64,000 nucleotides of DNA, taken from assembly GCA_007922305.1 (NCBI GenBank), contig ML677365.1, positions 19,571,803 through 19,635,802 of the forward strand, given 5' to 3'. The position numbers and the translations under genes are program-made. The DNA is from Dermatemys mawii (taxonomy: Eukaryota > Chordata > Testudines > Dermatemydidae). Position 1 is the first letter of the stretch; each line of letters starts with the position of its first letter. Shown here in pieces: positions 1 to 11,639 of this stretch. The notes beneath the pieces are model-generated. The model made no database searches and was not told the origin of the DNA. It worked only from the letters and a program-made list of their open reading frames with translations.

Positions 1-1320
1 AGTCGGTCCCCAGCCTGTAGGAGTGCATTTCTTTCCTCAGCTCTCTTGGTGGAATCCTGGCCTAGCTGGCAAGATTTGTGTAGCACAGGATGTACCAGAC
101 AATGTTTCTGTCTCATTTCCATGCAATAGTCAGGGCAGGACTTAGTTCATATTCTAGAGAGGTTGTATTGGATTTTCCAAAGAAAGAACATATAAACGAT
201 ATTGAAAATAATATAGCTGTCTCCCTTTTTCTGTAATGTCTGACCTACAAAAGGTGCTAGAACTGAACTAAATGAAAATGAAGTGTGGCCTTCTCTAACA
301 TACAAAATACACTTGTAAATTAGAGGAAAATTTGAAAAATGTGACGAAGGGAAAGGTTCATAAGTTAAAGCTATCAAGAGTCTAGCTTAATGTTCTGACT
401 AGAGCATTTTCTATGATACTCAATCAAAATGAGTACTTGTCATAACAACTATAGTAACCCATGATACATACAATCTGGGCCCAATCCTACCCACATTGAA
501 ATGAGTGTCAAAATTCCAATGCGCTCAAGTGGGAGCTAAACTGACCTCTTTTTTGAAGTAGGTTGCACTGTAATGAAGAAACAAAAATGTATTCCTAATA
601 TAAACTTAATTTATGTATCGTGGAAAATACATGTTACAGCACATAATTTTTGGTTATATCTTAACATTTTGGTTTTTAAATTAACTGTATTTGGCAAAAC
701 AAATTGTTAAATACTTGGATAGTGAACAGAAGTTAACTAAATATTAAATTGATTTGGAGGGAGGTGACAATTATGAGAAGAAAAATATCTATATTTTTAG
801 ATAGCTGCATATATAGGTGAAATGTGTATTGACATATCATTGATACTGAGTATTTTAGTGCTGCTGCTGTAGACTCTATGCAAGATAACTACACTTTAAA
901 AAATATCCACCATATTTCAGCTGTAAGCATATGATTATTTTATGTATGGCCAAAAACTGGTCATGCTCCTAAGGCCTAGTGAGGTATTTCAGTTTGATTT
1001 CAATGTGCAGCTATCCTTTTATCTACCTTTCTCTCATTTAATAGCACACAGTAATACATGTAGCTGAATCATGCCATTTGCACCATAACATGTAGTAAAA
1101 ATCTCCTGTTTGTAAAGTTATTCATCTGCTTATGTGTTTGCAGAGTCGGGGCTTACTATGGAAAAAGATCCATTATTTTTGGAATCTTAAATAATTTTCA
1201 AATAAAATGTTTATCCTTCCAGTATGACAAAATGCATCTTCTTTCTGCAGTGTGTGTAAAAAGAGAAAGTTTTGACAATAAGAGTAGGGAAGAGACCATA
1301 CTTCTCTCATTAGCTATGTA

Positions 1321-1880
1321 GTATTATAATACTTTACACTTGCAGACTCTTATCTGAGAAGCACATAGATTAACTCTCACAACAAAACTCTGAGGAAAGC
1401 ATAGCGGTCACTGTTAAGAGGTTACCATTTTTCGCACTCTGTTATGTGAACAGGCTTTTTCCCCTATCAAAGTACTGAAAAATACTGTGCAATAACTTGT
1501 TTGCTCTGTTGTTGTAGCCATGTCAGTCAAGGTGGGTAAGGTAATATCTTTTATTGGACCCACTGCTGTCGGTGAAAGACAAGCTTTTGAGCTTACACGG
1601 AGCTTGTCTTCTTCAGGTCTGTGTAAGCTCAAAAGCGTGTCTCTAGCATCAACAGAAGTTGGTCTAATAAAAGATATGACCTCATCGCCTTGTCTCTCTA
1701 ATATTCAATAATGGTTAGTGTTGACTTTTTAAATTGTGGTAACTGTAAATATTCTCCTCTGTTTACAACTGGGAACACAAGGTCTGGAAATATTAAGTCA
1801 CTTGCACCAAGACTGCTAACTGTGTCACTGGCACTGATAGGAGGAGATCATGAATCTTAGGCCTCTGCTTTCTCCTTTCT
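1321..1880 (+). repeat. Old MIR/L3-like SINE, interrupted
   Basis: The left part (1321-1414) matches a familiar amniote repeat with 'ACTTTACA', 'GACTCTTATCTGAGAAGC' and 'TTAACTCTCACAAC'. The right part (about 1753-1880) continues it with 'AAGTCACTTGCACC' and 'GGCCTCTGCTTTCTCC'. The palindromic DNA element at 1510-1706 lies between the two halves, so this is an older copy split by a younger insertion. Confidence 0.5.
1510..1706. mobile_element. Palindromic nonautonomous DNA transposon (MITE), copy 1
   Basis: The left arm holds GGTAATATCTTTTATTGG and the right arm its complement around TCTAATAAAAGATATGACC, separated by a central 'CTTCTTCAGGTCTG'. The two halves are near inverted repeats across most of the length. 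The family is abundant in turtle and crocodilian genomes. There is no transposase frame. A second copy is at 33935-34141. Confidence 0.8.
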
Positions 1881-1972
1881 CTAATTTGGAAGTGGCTGAA
1901 AGATGTAAATACTTTAATCTTTTAGAGTGAATGTGCATGAAAGTTGATAGGGTGATGTGACTTTTTTAAAGT

Positions 1973-2160
1973 TATGAACTGGGACTCAAGACTCTTGGGT
2001 TCAGTTATTAACTCTGCCACAGACTTACTCTGTGACCTTTGGCAAGTTGCTTAATCTGCATCTCGGTTCACAGGTATGCAAAATGGGGATGAAAGTACTT
2101 ACCTACCTCACAAGCATTGTGAAGCTTAACTAATGCCTGGAAATCACAGATCTGCAAAAA
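1973..2160 (+). repeat. MIR (CORE-SINE) copy
   Basis: The sequence has the MIR core signature in order: 'CTTGGGTTCAG', 'AACTCTGCCACAGACTTAC', 'TGTGACCTTTGGCAAG', 'AAAATGGGGATGAAAG', 'TACCTACCTCACAAGCATTG'. It is diverged, as expected for an amniote-wide ancient SINE. Confidence 0.85.
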
Positions 2161-2554
2161 AGTATTGTTTTCACCAGATAATGTTACAATACATACTGTG
2201 TAATATTTTTATACTTTAGATTGCATTTAAAATGTAAAGACTATTGCTGGAAAAGTCTACTTCTTTGACTTGAAGGGGATGTTTATAATAAATAATCATT
2301 TTAACTTAGAAAACAATGCTAGATTTTTACAGTTCAGTGTTTTTGTGGATTGAAATCACAATGAGAAGGATCTACCCTAACTTATGCTCCATGGAACTAA
2401 ACTGACTACAACAGGGTGTAAAGCAAGGTAGAATCTGAACACATAGCAGCAAATACCAAGCCCCTCATTAAAGTTCCAGTGGAGAGGGCAGATTTCTTCA
2501 GACTATAAACATATTTTATAAACATATGGAATATTAAAAGCTAATCACAGAAGC

Positions 2555-2660
2555 AATCATAGACTTCAGTCCTCAAGACATGCACATTTGACTTCAATGG
2601 GTCTATTTTATATGCTTACAGTTAAACACGTGTCTAAGTGTTTGCAGGATCAGGACCACG
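2555..2660. repeat. Fold-back repeat (GACTTCAATGGG family)
   Basis: Centred on 'TTGACTTCAATGGGTC' and ending with 'AAGTGTTTGCAGGATCAGGACC', the typical end of a palindromic family common in turtles. It is noncoding and diverged. Confidence 0.6.
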
Positions 2661-3399
2661 GTTCTTGCACATGGAATAAATATTGCCTATTGGCAAAGTA
2701 TTCCGTCAGGTGTTGTAACACATTTACTTAATATTAGATATTTTGGGGATGTTCAATAAAACGTCCAAATAGTCACAACAATTCTAATTTAAACACATTG
2801 CAAAACAGTCTTAACCTATCTAGTAATTGCATGGATTTTTTTTTTTTTACTTGAGATGTTTGCTTCACAGACATGTCTTCTTTGTATTGATTCAGGCCAC
2901 ACATGTAGATACAGTAGGATAATACTGTACATTAAATAGTGTCAAATTGATATAAAAAGAGTATTTTGTAGTTTGTCATACTGTAATATTGTTTCCCAGA
3001 AATTAAAAGCTGAGTATTTTATTCATCATCAAATTCATACACGCTCTTTTAAATGTTTATCCAACATTTGACCTTCATGTTTTTTAATATTCTAGTATTG
3101 CTTAATTGTAGACTATTGTAATTCATTTTCACTGCTAAGTTGGTTATGATTATGTTTTTACTCTTGGAAGAAGCTGGAATCCCTGTGTGAAATTGCACAT
3201 GGGTTTTGCAAGACATGAAAGATCATATATTTCTTAAAGAGAAAAAGAGACCTTCCTCAATACTGTACTCTTTCTGGAGTGAAAAACAAAGGGAAAAAGA
3301 AAATGATAATTGTTTTCTCTAAGGCTATTAACTAATGCGAAAGCAAATAGTCTGACTGAAAATCAGCTAACAGAAGGGGATTAGAGAGTAGATCTGAGA

Positions 3400-4286
3400 G
3401 TGGCTTGATTTCTAGCAGTGCTGTCTCTTCAGACAGTGATGAGATACAGGCAGAGAAGCCAGGAGCTCTCCAGATGGCTAGGGAAAGTGTTTGTCTTGGG
3501 TTACTGCAGGGCAGTCTGGACTCTTAAAGCAGGCAGCCTTGGGAAGGCATCATTAGGGAGCAAGTTACATGTCCACCCAGTAAAAGAGAGAGAGAGAAAG
3601 AAAGAGTAGGCAGACTGCCCAAGAGGGACTGTGCTTGCCTATTGTTAACATATACTTGACCCTCACTAACCTCCCCACGACACAGATGTCTCTTACCTCT
3701 ATCACCTCCCACTGCTTTAAGCCCTCCCCCCCTGCACCTGGGTAGCTGAGCCAGGCCGGCTGCTTGCAGTATGCTGTTTGACTTTAGAGGTGGCTGGTAG
3801 CAGAGGGAGAGACACAGACACAGCGGAGTCTTTCTGCGGGCGGATCTGCACAGACGTTGCATGGAGCTTCTCTTCCAAGGCAGACACAAGGCAGTCCTGC
3901 AAATCTATGCATCGCCTTCTTAGAGAGAGACAGACAGAGACACCACCCCTGACAGCAGCAATTCCCTGTACTCCAGATCACATTTGTCTGCAGCAGCAAC
4001 AGAAAGGGAGCTGGGCATTAATTAGCTACTTTGTTTTATTTGTGGTTCTGGCTCCTTTCCCCTGGACCCACTCGTCTCTCTCGCCCTGCTGCCCCCTTGA
4101 AAAGCGGCTGGAGTTCCTTTTCGGCTCGTTTTGACTTTTTGCGGACGTGGATCAGCTGGACTGGAAGAGAAGCTGCCTTGCACCGCATTCCCCTCTCCTA
4201 TTCCCTCTGCCCACCCGCAGCCTGGGCTGGAGGCTCTCCCCCGAGGAGGACGGGAACTTTTATTTTCAGCTCACAGCCTGTGGCGA
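3400..4286 (+). promoter_or_regulatory. RUNX1T1: Upstream promoter and 5'UTR of the MVGL first exon
   Basis: Composition shifts here from AT-rich to balanced or GC-rich, with CpGs becoming frequent from about 4070. No clear TATA box precedes the exon. The exon probably starts somewhere around 3780-3900, but this is inference. If so, the leader contains out-of-frame upstream ATGs at 3859 and 3907; the 3907 frame runs to 4134 and the 3859 frame is short, so both end before the main ATG. A (GA)n run at 3587-3604 lies upstream. Candidate transcription start data would be needed to fix the 5' boundary. Confidence 0.5.
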
Positions 4287-4314
4287 ATGGTGGGACTCTC
4301 CGGTCCTTTTCAGT
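4287..4314 (+). CDS. RUNX1T1: RUNX1T1 alternative first coding exon (MVGLSGPFQ)
   Basis: The ATG at 4287 is the first ATG in a frame that is open back to about 4131. It encodes MVGLSGPFQ and then a single T before a strong donor, T|GTAAGT at 4315. The exon therefore ends in phase 1, exactly like the two recognised RUNX1T1 first exons downstream. Joined to the common exon (starting AT CGT ... in the known gene) it would read MVGLSGPFQ-Y-R-TEKH. The paralogue CBFA2T2 (MTGR1) starts with MVGVPG...FQ as I recall it, so this exon looks like the family's ancestral first exon. It sits in a CpG-enriched promoter-like block. The assignment is partly inference because the acceptor exon is outside the window. 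A purely noncoding first exon is the alternative. Confidence 0.7.
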
Positions 4315-4499
4315 GTAAGTACCGAGAAGGGGCGTGCAGCCCTGGGGCCGGATCCCGGGGTTGCGGGGTAGGAAGTCGGGCTCCCCGTTCTTTTCCTCTC
4401 CCTTGTAGGATTGGTTTTAGGATCGGTCTAGCTAATGGGCCCTCGGCTGTAACTAACCCACTCGGAGCGATGCTGCAAGGTTAGATAATTGCGGGCACA

Positions 4500-5610
4500 T
4501 ACAAACCAACAGCCCCGCGCACAATTCTGTACTAACAGCTCTTCAGAACGCAGGGGGGAAAAACACCCAATTTTACAGGGAAATTAGCATTTCAAGCAAG
4601 ATTCATTGTCATCTTCCGTGCCATGGTGTTTGTCTCAGTTTAGAAGCTGCTTTTTTCTTGCAAGATCACAGCGCTAGCCAGTGTGATCTCGAATGCCTGA
4701 AATATTTCGGGTCATTTCTCCCCCCACTATTATAATAGACGGATTATGTAGCGTTGGCAAGATCACTACTGGAGGGTTTGCAAGAAATATTTCAGGCGGC
4801 GCACATCGTAGTGTACTGCCTTGCGAGCTTGAAAATCTATCCGCTTCCTATAACGAGGCGGCAGCATCATATGTTGCATTTCTAAAGTTGCAACACACTT
4901 ACTCTGAGAATCTTGAATCTGATTCAAAAGTTTTGATTCCAGTAATTCATGATTTTGTTTTTGAGAAGGGAGATCAAAGAATGCAGAACCTAGACCCGAA
5001 TCTGTTAGATGAGCCTCTGACTTTTGGTGTTCCGAGTCCCTTCACTAGTGACAAAGTTTCAAGGGGTCCAAAACGTGGTTTAGTCTGGAAAGGGCCTTGC
5101 AACCTTAACTGTGGCATCCCCGATGAGGCGACTCTATTATTATACGGTAATTGACAGTGAAATGTATGCATACAAACTGTACCTTCTTGTCATTACGAAT
5201 TTTATAAAGAAAGCAAAGGGGATACAGTGATAGATATTGAAATGTTTTCCATCAAAAACGAGGCAGAATGTTACTTTCTAAACTTAGTCAGAAGTTTAAA
5301 CAAGGGGAGGGAGAAGATAAAGACAGATTAAAACATCCTCATATGCCCCCACCAAAAAGCTCCTCTCTAGCTATTTTTAGTCCGGAGCCCCAGTCATTAT
5401 CTCTGGATGAATCGATTTGCAGCAGTGGCGAACATCCCCAGATTAAATGGCGAAGGAGTATCAACATTCAGTGCTTTAGAAACATATTAAGAACACGAAG
5501 GGTTATTACTAGTTTAGCAACCCTGTCAAGGATCAGCATCATACCATCTTCTTGGCAGCTGCAGGGTACGCTAAAATCCCACAGACAGTCCATTTACATC
5601 TGCTGTCCTT
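4500..5610. other. Unassigned block with retained CpGs downstream of the first exon
   Basis: This stretch follows the first donor. It keeps several CpGs (for example 4750-4860) in a region otherwise poor in them, and shows no recognised interspersed repeat. It contains an open frame of 153 codons on the + strand (4693-5154) and one of 114 codons (5268-5612). Neither resembles a family I know and neither has convincing splice or Kozak context. I read it as a candidate conserved noncoding or promoter-proximal regulatory block, not as a gene. Confidence 0.3.
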
Positions 5611-5617
5611 GAATTGT

Positions 5618-5690
5618 ATAGAATCATAAAATGTAGATATGGAAAAGACCTATTATTCTATCTAGTTCATCCTTCATGTAGGGCTAAAGA
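5618..5690 (+). repeat. CR1 LINE 3'-end scrap
   Basis: 'TAGAATCATAAAATGTAGA', 'GGAAAAGACCT' and 'ATCTAGTTCATCC' match the conserved segment near CR1 3' ends in sauropsids. It is short and diverged. Confidence 0.6.
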
Positions 5691-5699
5691 TGCAGATTG

Positions 5700-8600
5700 T
5701 ATACATAAGTCATTCAAATGTGGGATTCTGATCAAATAGTACATAATAGCAAATCTTCCATAAAAACTAGACACTTCCTATTGTAAAATATGACAAAATT
5801 GAAAACACTGTATTTGGACATTAAAGTTATGGCAAATATTTAATAATCTGTACATAATACACAGTGGTACACCTGAATATTACTGAATCTCCTATTAATT
5901 TCTTAAGAGTAAAGACACAATGTGATGCAAAAAAATCACTACTAGTTTGGCATGATCTACAGTATTTGGGTGAAGCTAGATATATACTCCCTAAAAGTAA
6001 TCTGCCTGAAAAAACTCTTATCTTCTGCAAAAATATTTAAAATGAAGTTGCCTTGTCAAATATTAGGCTACAGGCATACCCTTGACTAACCAAGAGGATG
6101 TTTTCTGAGTCTTGGAATGTAATACAAGGGTTTTGCTCCAGCAAAAATTCAGGTACTTAATGTAACTCTGACCCCTTTAACTTTTAACATCGCTTCCCTA
6201 ATTAATCTGTTCAGGCCCCAGACTTAAATGGCTGTCCACAGCTGCTGCAAATTGATTTATCCACTGATGGTGGTCTGAGTTGCTGACCAAAGCAGGATAT
6301 TTTTTCTTCCATTTTTGGACTAACTTCAATCTGTTTTAACTTTTTTCAAACTTATTTTAACACCCGCACAAATTTTGAAGGCATGTTTAAAAATCTTTTC
6401 TTTTGATATCTAGCTAGAAACATCATTATTGTTTCTACTTCTGTATGCAGGATGTATCCCCTTCTCCTCCAGTTCCACATCCTGACAGAATACAGTGGAA
6501 AGTTTAAATAAGTAGTTTTGTTATGATTAATAAGCCTCTTGGCTCAAACTGTTTTTATCCTAGCTGAGATGAGAGACATTTTTAGACTTTTATAGCTTTT
6601 AATTCTATTATCCCGATCTTCTGATCTGGCTTGGCATTAACAGTTCTAGTGAATCTGGATAACAGAGTAATGTTGAAACTGGTTTCTAATGGCTGTTAAA
6701 GCTGATACTTGACCTTTTCACTGGAAGTCTGAAAACTCATTCAGTTTGTTCTGGGCTGATTTCCTTAGGAAATCCACTATGATCAGGGAATTTCCTTGAG
6801 CTTGAGTGACTATTAAAGTTCAGCTGCCTTGTTTATATGTTCTGTTTTTAGCACCAGGTATTTCTGGGGTTCCCACTTAAAAAGATACTATGAAAAATTA
6901 TCTGAAAATGGCTTACAGTATAAACATCCTATTGTATTATAGCTACATTATTTATATGACCTATCTTGCAGTCTCACTATTAAGCCTTTTAATTAGGCAG
7001 CTATCCTATTTGATTATTGAGAACTTTTCTGATCAGCTTATTAGTTTTGAGCCTGTAATGTAATCATTGGTACTCTGGTTCATGTATCAGGTTTTTTCCC
7101 CTCACCCCAATATAAAGTTCAGTTATACAATGGACAAGTTAAAAAAAAAGTCAATATCTGGCAAACTGAAACCAGACAAGGAGTATTTAAAAACAGCAGT
7201 GCTCCTTTTGGAGCTCAGCTTTAATGCTTGCAATAATACCTAACACTACTTTGTTTCTAAACTATTAGACAAGAAACATTCTGTTTGTAATGGAATGCAG
7301 ACAGCAGTGTTAGGTCACTGTTTGCTGGCAACTGCTGCACAAGTTGTTTTTCTTCAAAGGCTTCAAGCTTTTAAATACTTTCCAAAATATTTTAAAAGCA
7401 AAGCATTGCTTTCTGCCCCTTTTTGACCACTTTAATGTTGACTCAGATTTTTGCCAAAGTCATCACACTGTCTCATCTGTGTATACTTAGCTCTGTGTAT
7501 GCCTGTGCATACATGGAGTTTGATGCTAAAAGTATTGTTTATGGGGGGGAAGCTCCACCTGGAGTGCTGGTCCGTCAATCGCTAGTCAGCTCCACACATT
7601 CTTCCCTGTCAAATCCTGTTTCTTACTTCTCTGAGCTGAACTTCAGCTGACAGGCATTGAATGCAAAGCCTGTTTCACTGAGGTTCTATGCAGACTGCAC
7701 AGCCCCTTATAGACAGGCACTTTGGGAAAAATAGGCATCTATAGTATTTGCAGTGGGGATGAGTGGGAAGGCAGTTACAATTGTCAAATCCACTTGTTAC
7801 AGTCTATTATTGTTAAATCTTTAGCTAATTGAAAAAGGGATATTAGTAGGATGCTTTGGGGATTGGGGGGCTTCACAATTTTTTTTAAAGCTCTTTCTTT
7901 GTTTTGTAGGAACTTAAGGCTTTTTGATCTTTGCATACAATTATCAACTGAAATAACACATACTTGCTGTTGTGTAAAGATTATTCTCATAGTTTGGTTA
8001 AAGGATGTAGAGGGAATTCCTTTTAAATATGTCTCATTCAAAAACTTGTAGACATGTAGTTAGCAATGTCCTGCATGTTTCACATAGCCTTTAATTAACT
8101 AGCTAAAGATATTTGTAAGAGTTTACACTAGCACTGAAAACAGTATTAGTACAGTATTAAAAAGTGTAAACTAATTTTTAAAAGAACACCCTTTGAAATT
8201 TCTTAATCTCCTTTCATATGCACAAATCTGACAAAATGAAAGGTTTAGGGAGATTAAATGTTCAACCAATACTATACAAGTTTCAAAACTAAACTTCAAA
8301 ATAATCTTGTTTGCACTGTTTACATTAAATGGTACAGTTTAAAGACATGTTTTAAAACTATAGCTATTCTGCTCTTGTTTACTTGATAGTGGCTTAGTCT
8401 ATCTTAATATATGGAAGCATAAAGCCCTCAGAAAAAAGCTCTAATGATTTTGAATGTTAAACAAAATGGCCAGCAGGCATAAAATCAAATGAAAAATTAG
8501 AGTTATCCTTAAGAAGAGGAACTTGATTTCAAAACAAAGTGATTACTTTTAATCTGAAAGACATTGACTTACATCTTTAATTTTTTCTGCCATTGATATA

Positions 8601-10150
8601 AAAGTTTCCAAATAGTATTTAGAGAACAGTGGACATGTTATTAAAGTAAACATTAGTTCAGTATAATGGAGGTAATTGTAAGTGATAAGAACAGAGCAGG
8701 TTATCTGGGTGTTGTTTAAACAGGAGGAGCTACTTTGCACCATTTCCAGTAGCCATCTGTATAAGAGAAGGGTTTGCACCTGTCTGTCCACACTAATTAT
8801 AGATTAGGGGCAAAGAAATGAAATTTGAGTAGGCTTTCTACTAATGAAATCCATAGTGATTTTATTGTAAGTGTGGTTTATGTACAGAGAATGATGGTTG
8901 GGTTGTGAGTAAAATAAATTGCTGTATGTCTGTCAGGTACTTGTAGTTGTGAAGCAGAATACTGATGCATTAACAAAGGTGTTGCTTAAAGATGCAATAC
9001 TTCATTTATGTTCAGGCTTCAGTTATGGGTTTAGCTCAATTTAGTAAAGATATTCATTTTAATCACAGGGGTGTAAGCATATACATCAGGACAGACTTTA
9101 CAGTTAATTCTCATTTCATTGTACTGGCCTAGAGAAGGTCTGATGCATATGAGAAAAAAAAATGTTTAATTTTAAATAGGTACATACAAAGCATGTCAAA
9201 ATTGCTTTTTCTTTAATTTGGTTTCATATTTGTGCTAAAATAAAGTGAAAGGAGTGAGAAATGCATTCTGCAGTAAAAGCTCACATGAATTTCTACCACA
9301 TCTGTTTATAGTAATTATGAACATAATTAACATAAGAATTACAAGTGAAGTAATGACAAGCTGAGCAATGAGATATTATGCCATAATGGTCATATGTTGG
9401 AATTCTCACATTATAGCATGCTAGAATTCACATATTCAATGCAAAAAAGAAAATGTTAGATTTTTGTCTATTTTAATGCTTCAAAACTTATCTGCCAGGG
9501 GCAGATGAACTTTATGCTTTATGGGAAGGTAACCCATTATTAAGAAACAGGCAGTTGAAATTAAGATTTTTAGCCTCCAGCTTGGACTTTGAGACATCTG
9601 TGATTATGGAATACAGTTTCTGTTATACATTTGTATTCTGATCATATTCCCATACACTGCTTTATTTTCAAAAGAGTGTTTTCCCAGCAAATGATTTGCT
9701 TTAGAAAGGATCCTGGATTTTTATCATTAGACAATTATGCCTCTCTTATAGTAAAACTCTTTGCCAGAAATGTCAGTGTATATCGGAAGCATATATAGTA
9801 ACTTTGGAAAATAAGGGGTTGACAGATCTTAATTTAGTTCATGGTATAGTATTGCAGGGAAAAAAAAACTCCTACAATTTCTAGAATAAATAGAGCATCT
9901 TCTGTTTTTAGATAATGTTTTGAGAGAACATCACTGGGAAGAAGGTGCAGTGATACCTTCCATACTGAGTTAATTTAATTAATTTCCATTAAAATTGCAC
10001 AGATTATATCATTAACTGCAAAAAAGCCATGCTCCAAATGCACTGACCAACTTTTCTTTTAATATGACTTCTTAGAAGTAATCAAACACAACTGACAACT
10101 ATAGAAGGTGCGGAAAGGTGGTTCTTTTGGAGGGTAGAAAACAAACTTAG
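5700..10150 (+). other. AT-rich intron without recognisable features
   Basis: I see no exon, RNA gene or named repeat in this stretch. Open frames are short and stop-limited. A conserved enhancer cannot be excluded without alignment. Confidence 0.4.
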
Positions 10151-10154
10151 CAAA

Positions 10155-10248
10155 AAACCCGGAAGGAGTCTGGTGGCACCTTTAAAGACTAACAGATTTA
10201 TTTGGGCATAAGCTTTTGTGGGTAAAAAACCCATTTCTTCAGATGCCT
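10155..10248 (+). mobile_element. Turtle-type DNA repeat end, forward copy
   Basis: It contains 'GGTGGCACCTTTAAAGAC', 'TTTGGGCATAAGC' and 'GGGTAAAAAACCC', the recognisable end of a common sauropsid nonautonomous repeat. An inverted partner is at 11173-11248. Confidence 0.75.
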
Positions 10249-11172
10249 AAACTGCAAACTGTCTAAAGAATCAGTGTTAAATTAGATACGTAAAATTCAC
10301 AGATTATCTTAAGAGTCAAATGCCCTTTGTATTAGGAAAATTTGCCAAATCACTGTCTTTCTAGGACTAAATATATAGTTGCAGCAGTTTATAAATAAAA
10401 AAAAAAAAATTACCTTGTGCTATGTCTCAGTGATACCAAGAGGTTTTCACATTATTGGATTAGTGGAGGATTTGTGACAGACCCCTTTTTATCTGACATT
10501 GATTTTCACAAGACAATTTTCACACATACATTACCCCCCCCCCCAACAAAAAAAATCTAAGGTCTGCTTTCACTTTGTATTATGTGTCAAATTCCCTTTA
10601 TTTCTCTTCTTGTGGAAAAAACTCTGCTATTTTGGCCTAGTGATTTTGGAAGGGGTGCGTCACTAAACAATGCCTGCCTCTTTCCACTGTGTGTGCTGCC
10701 ATTGTCCTGATCTCAGCCTTCACTTTACTGCTCCACAGACATTCAAGAGAAGCAAACTTCCTTAACAATAAATTATTACCAGAAAGAGAACTGTTTTACT
10801 TTTAGATTTCAGTGAAAAGAGTAGCCCAACAACCTGCTCTTGGTACACAGATTCTGCTGGCCCCTTCCATTTGTAGCTCATACAGCCTTCCCTTTCAATA
10901 CTTAACTATAGCCTCTTGGATTCATCCAACCAGCTTTTTAAGAATTAAAATAAACAGTGGATGTATATCTTTAAAGAAACCAATCTGTTTGCTATAGGAC
11001 ATGGTTTACTTCACCATTTTCCTGTGCTGAGCTGTAGCCACACAACAGTGCATAGCTGCCATGTCTGGTGTGGACACTGCTCTGAGCAGCGTGTTTATAT
11101 CAGATACTACCCAAACAAACTGGGAACCATAAAAACAAATAAGTAAAAGCATTCAAGGGCCACACTGGTACT

Positions 11173-11248
11173 TGACAAAGTGGGTCTTCACCCACGAAAG
11201 CTTATGCTCCAAAACATCCATTAGCGTATAAGGTGCTACAAGACTCTG
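11173..11248 (-). mobile_element. Turtle-type DNA repeat end, reverse copy
   Basis: 'GTGGGTCTTCACCCACGAA', 'AGCTTATGCTCC' and 'AAGGTGCTACAAGACTC' are the reverse complement of the family seen at 10155. It is about 1 kb away in inverted orientation. Confidence 0.75.
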
Positions 11249-11639
11249 TCACTGGTATGTTAGCTTTCCTCCTACTTGCATGCTTGGACCAGAGAGAAAG
11301 AACTTCCAGCAGTTACAAATGAACTCAGAAATCACAAGGGAAGCTGCTTCCTTTGGTGGAGAGCTCCCACTTTGGGATAGTTAGTTGAGTGGGCTCTATA
11401 TAGACCTGAGTAGGGAAGACACTTTGGTCTGCTGGGCAGGTTCTGGGCTGCCCCAGGCTGGGGCAATGTGAACGAGGAGTGTTTCTGCAGGAGATCTGGC
11501 TGAAGTAGGGCTAGAGGGCGAGACTTCGAAACCTGCCCAGGCATTCAAAATTCCCGGAGCCACCCATCTTCCCACTCCAAAGGAGAGTGAATGAAACTGG
11601 GGGGAAATCTACCCCCACCCAAAAGAAAAGGGAGGCCTG

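Larger units (their letters stand above)
1..3399. other. Upstream flanking DNA without a gene
   Basis: AT-rich sequence with no coding feature. It contains a fold-back repeat scrap at 475-540, an old SINE split by a palindromic element (1321-1880), a MIR copy (1973-2160) and another fold-back copy (2555-2660). The rest shows nothing recognisable. Confidence 0.5.

Noticed and set aside
3778..4134. 118-codon open frame upstream of the first exon
   Set aside because: It lies in the probable 5' leader; at most it represents an upstream open frame starting at 3907.
4693..5154. 153-codon open frame as a protein gene
   Set aside because: No recognised domain, no splice support, and frames of about 150 codons also occur elsewhere in the window by chance (12463, 56293). 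Kept only as a finding.
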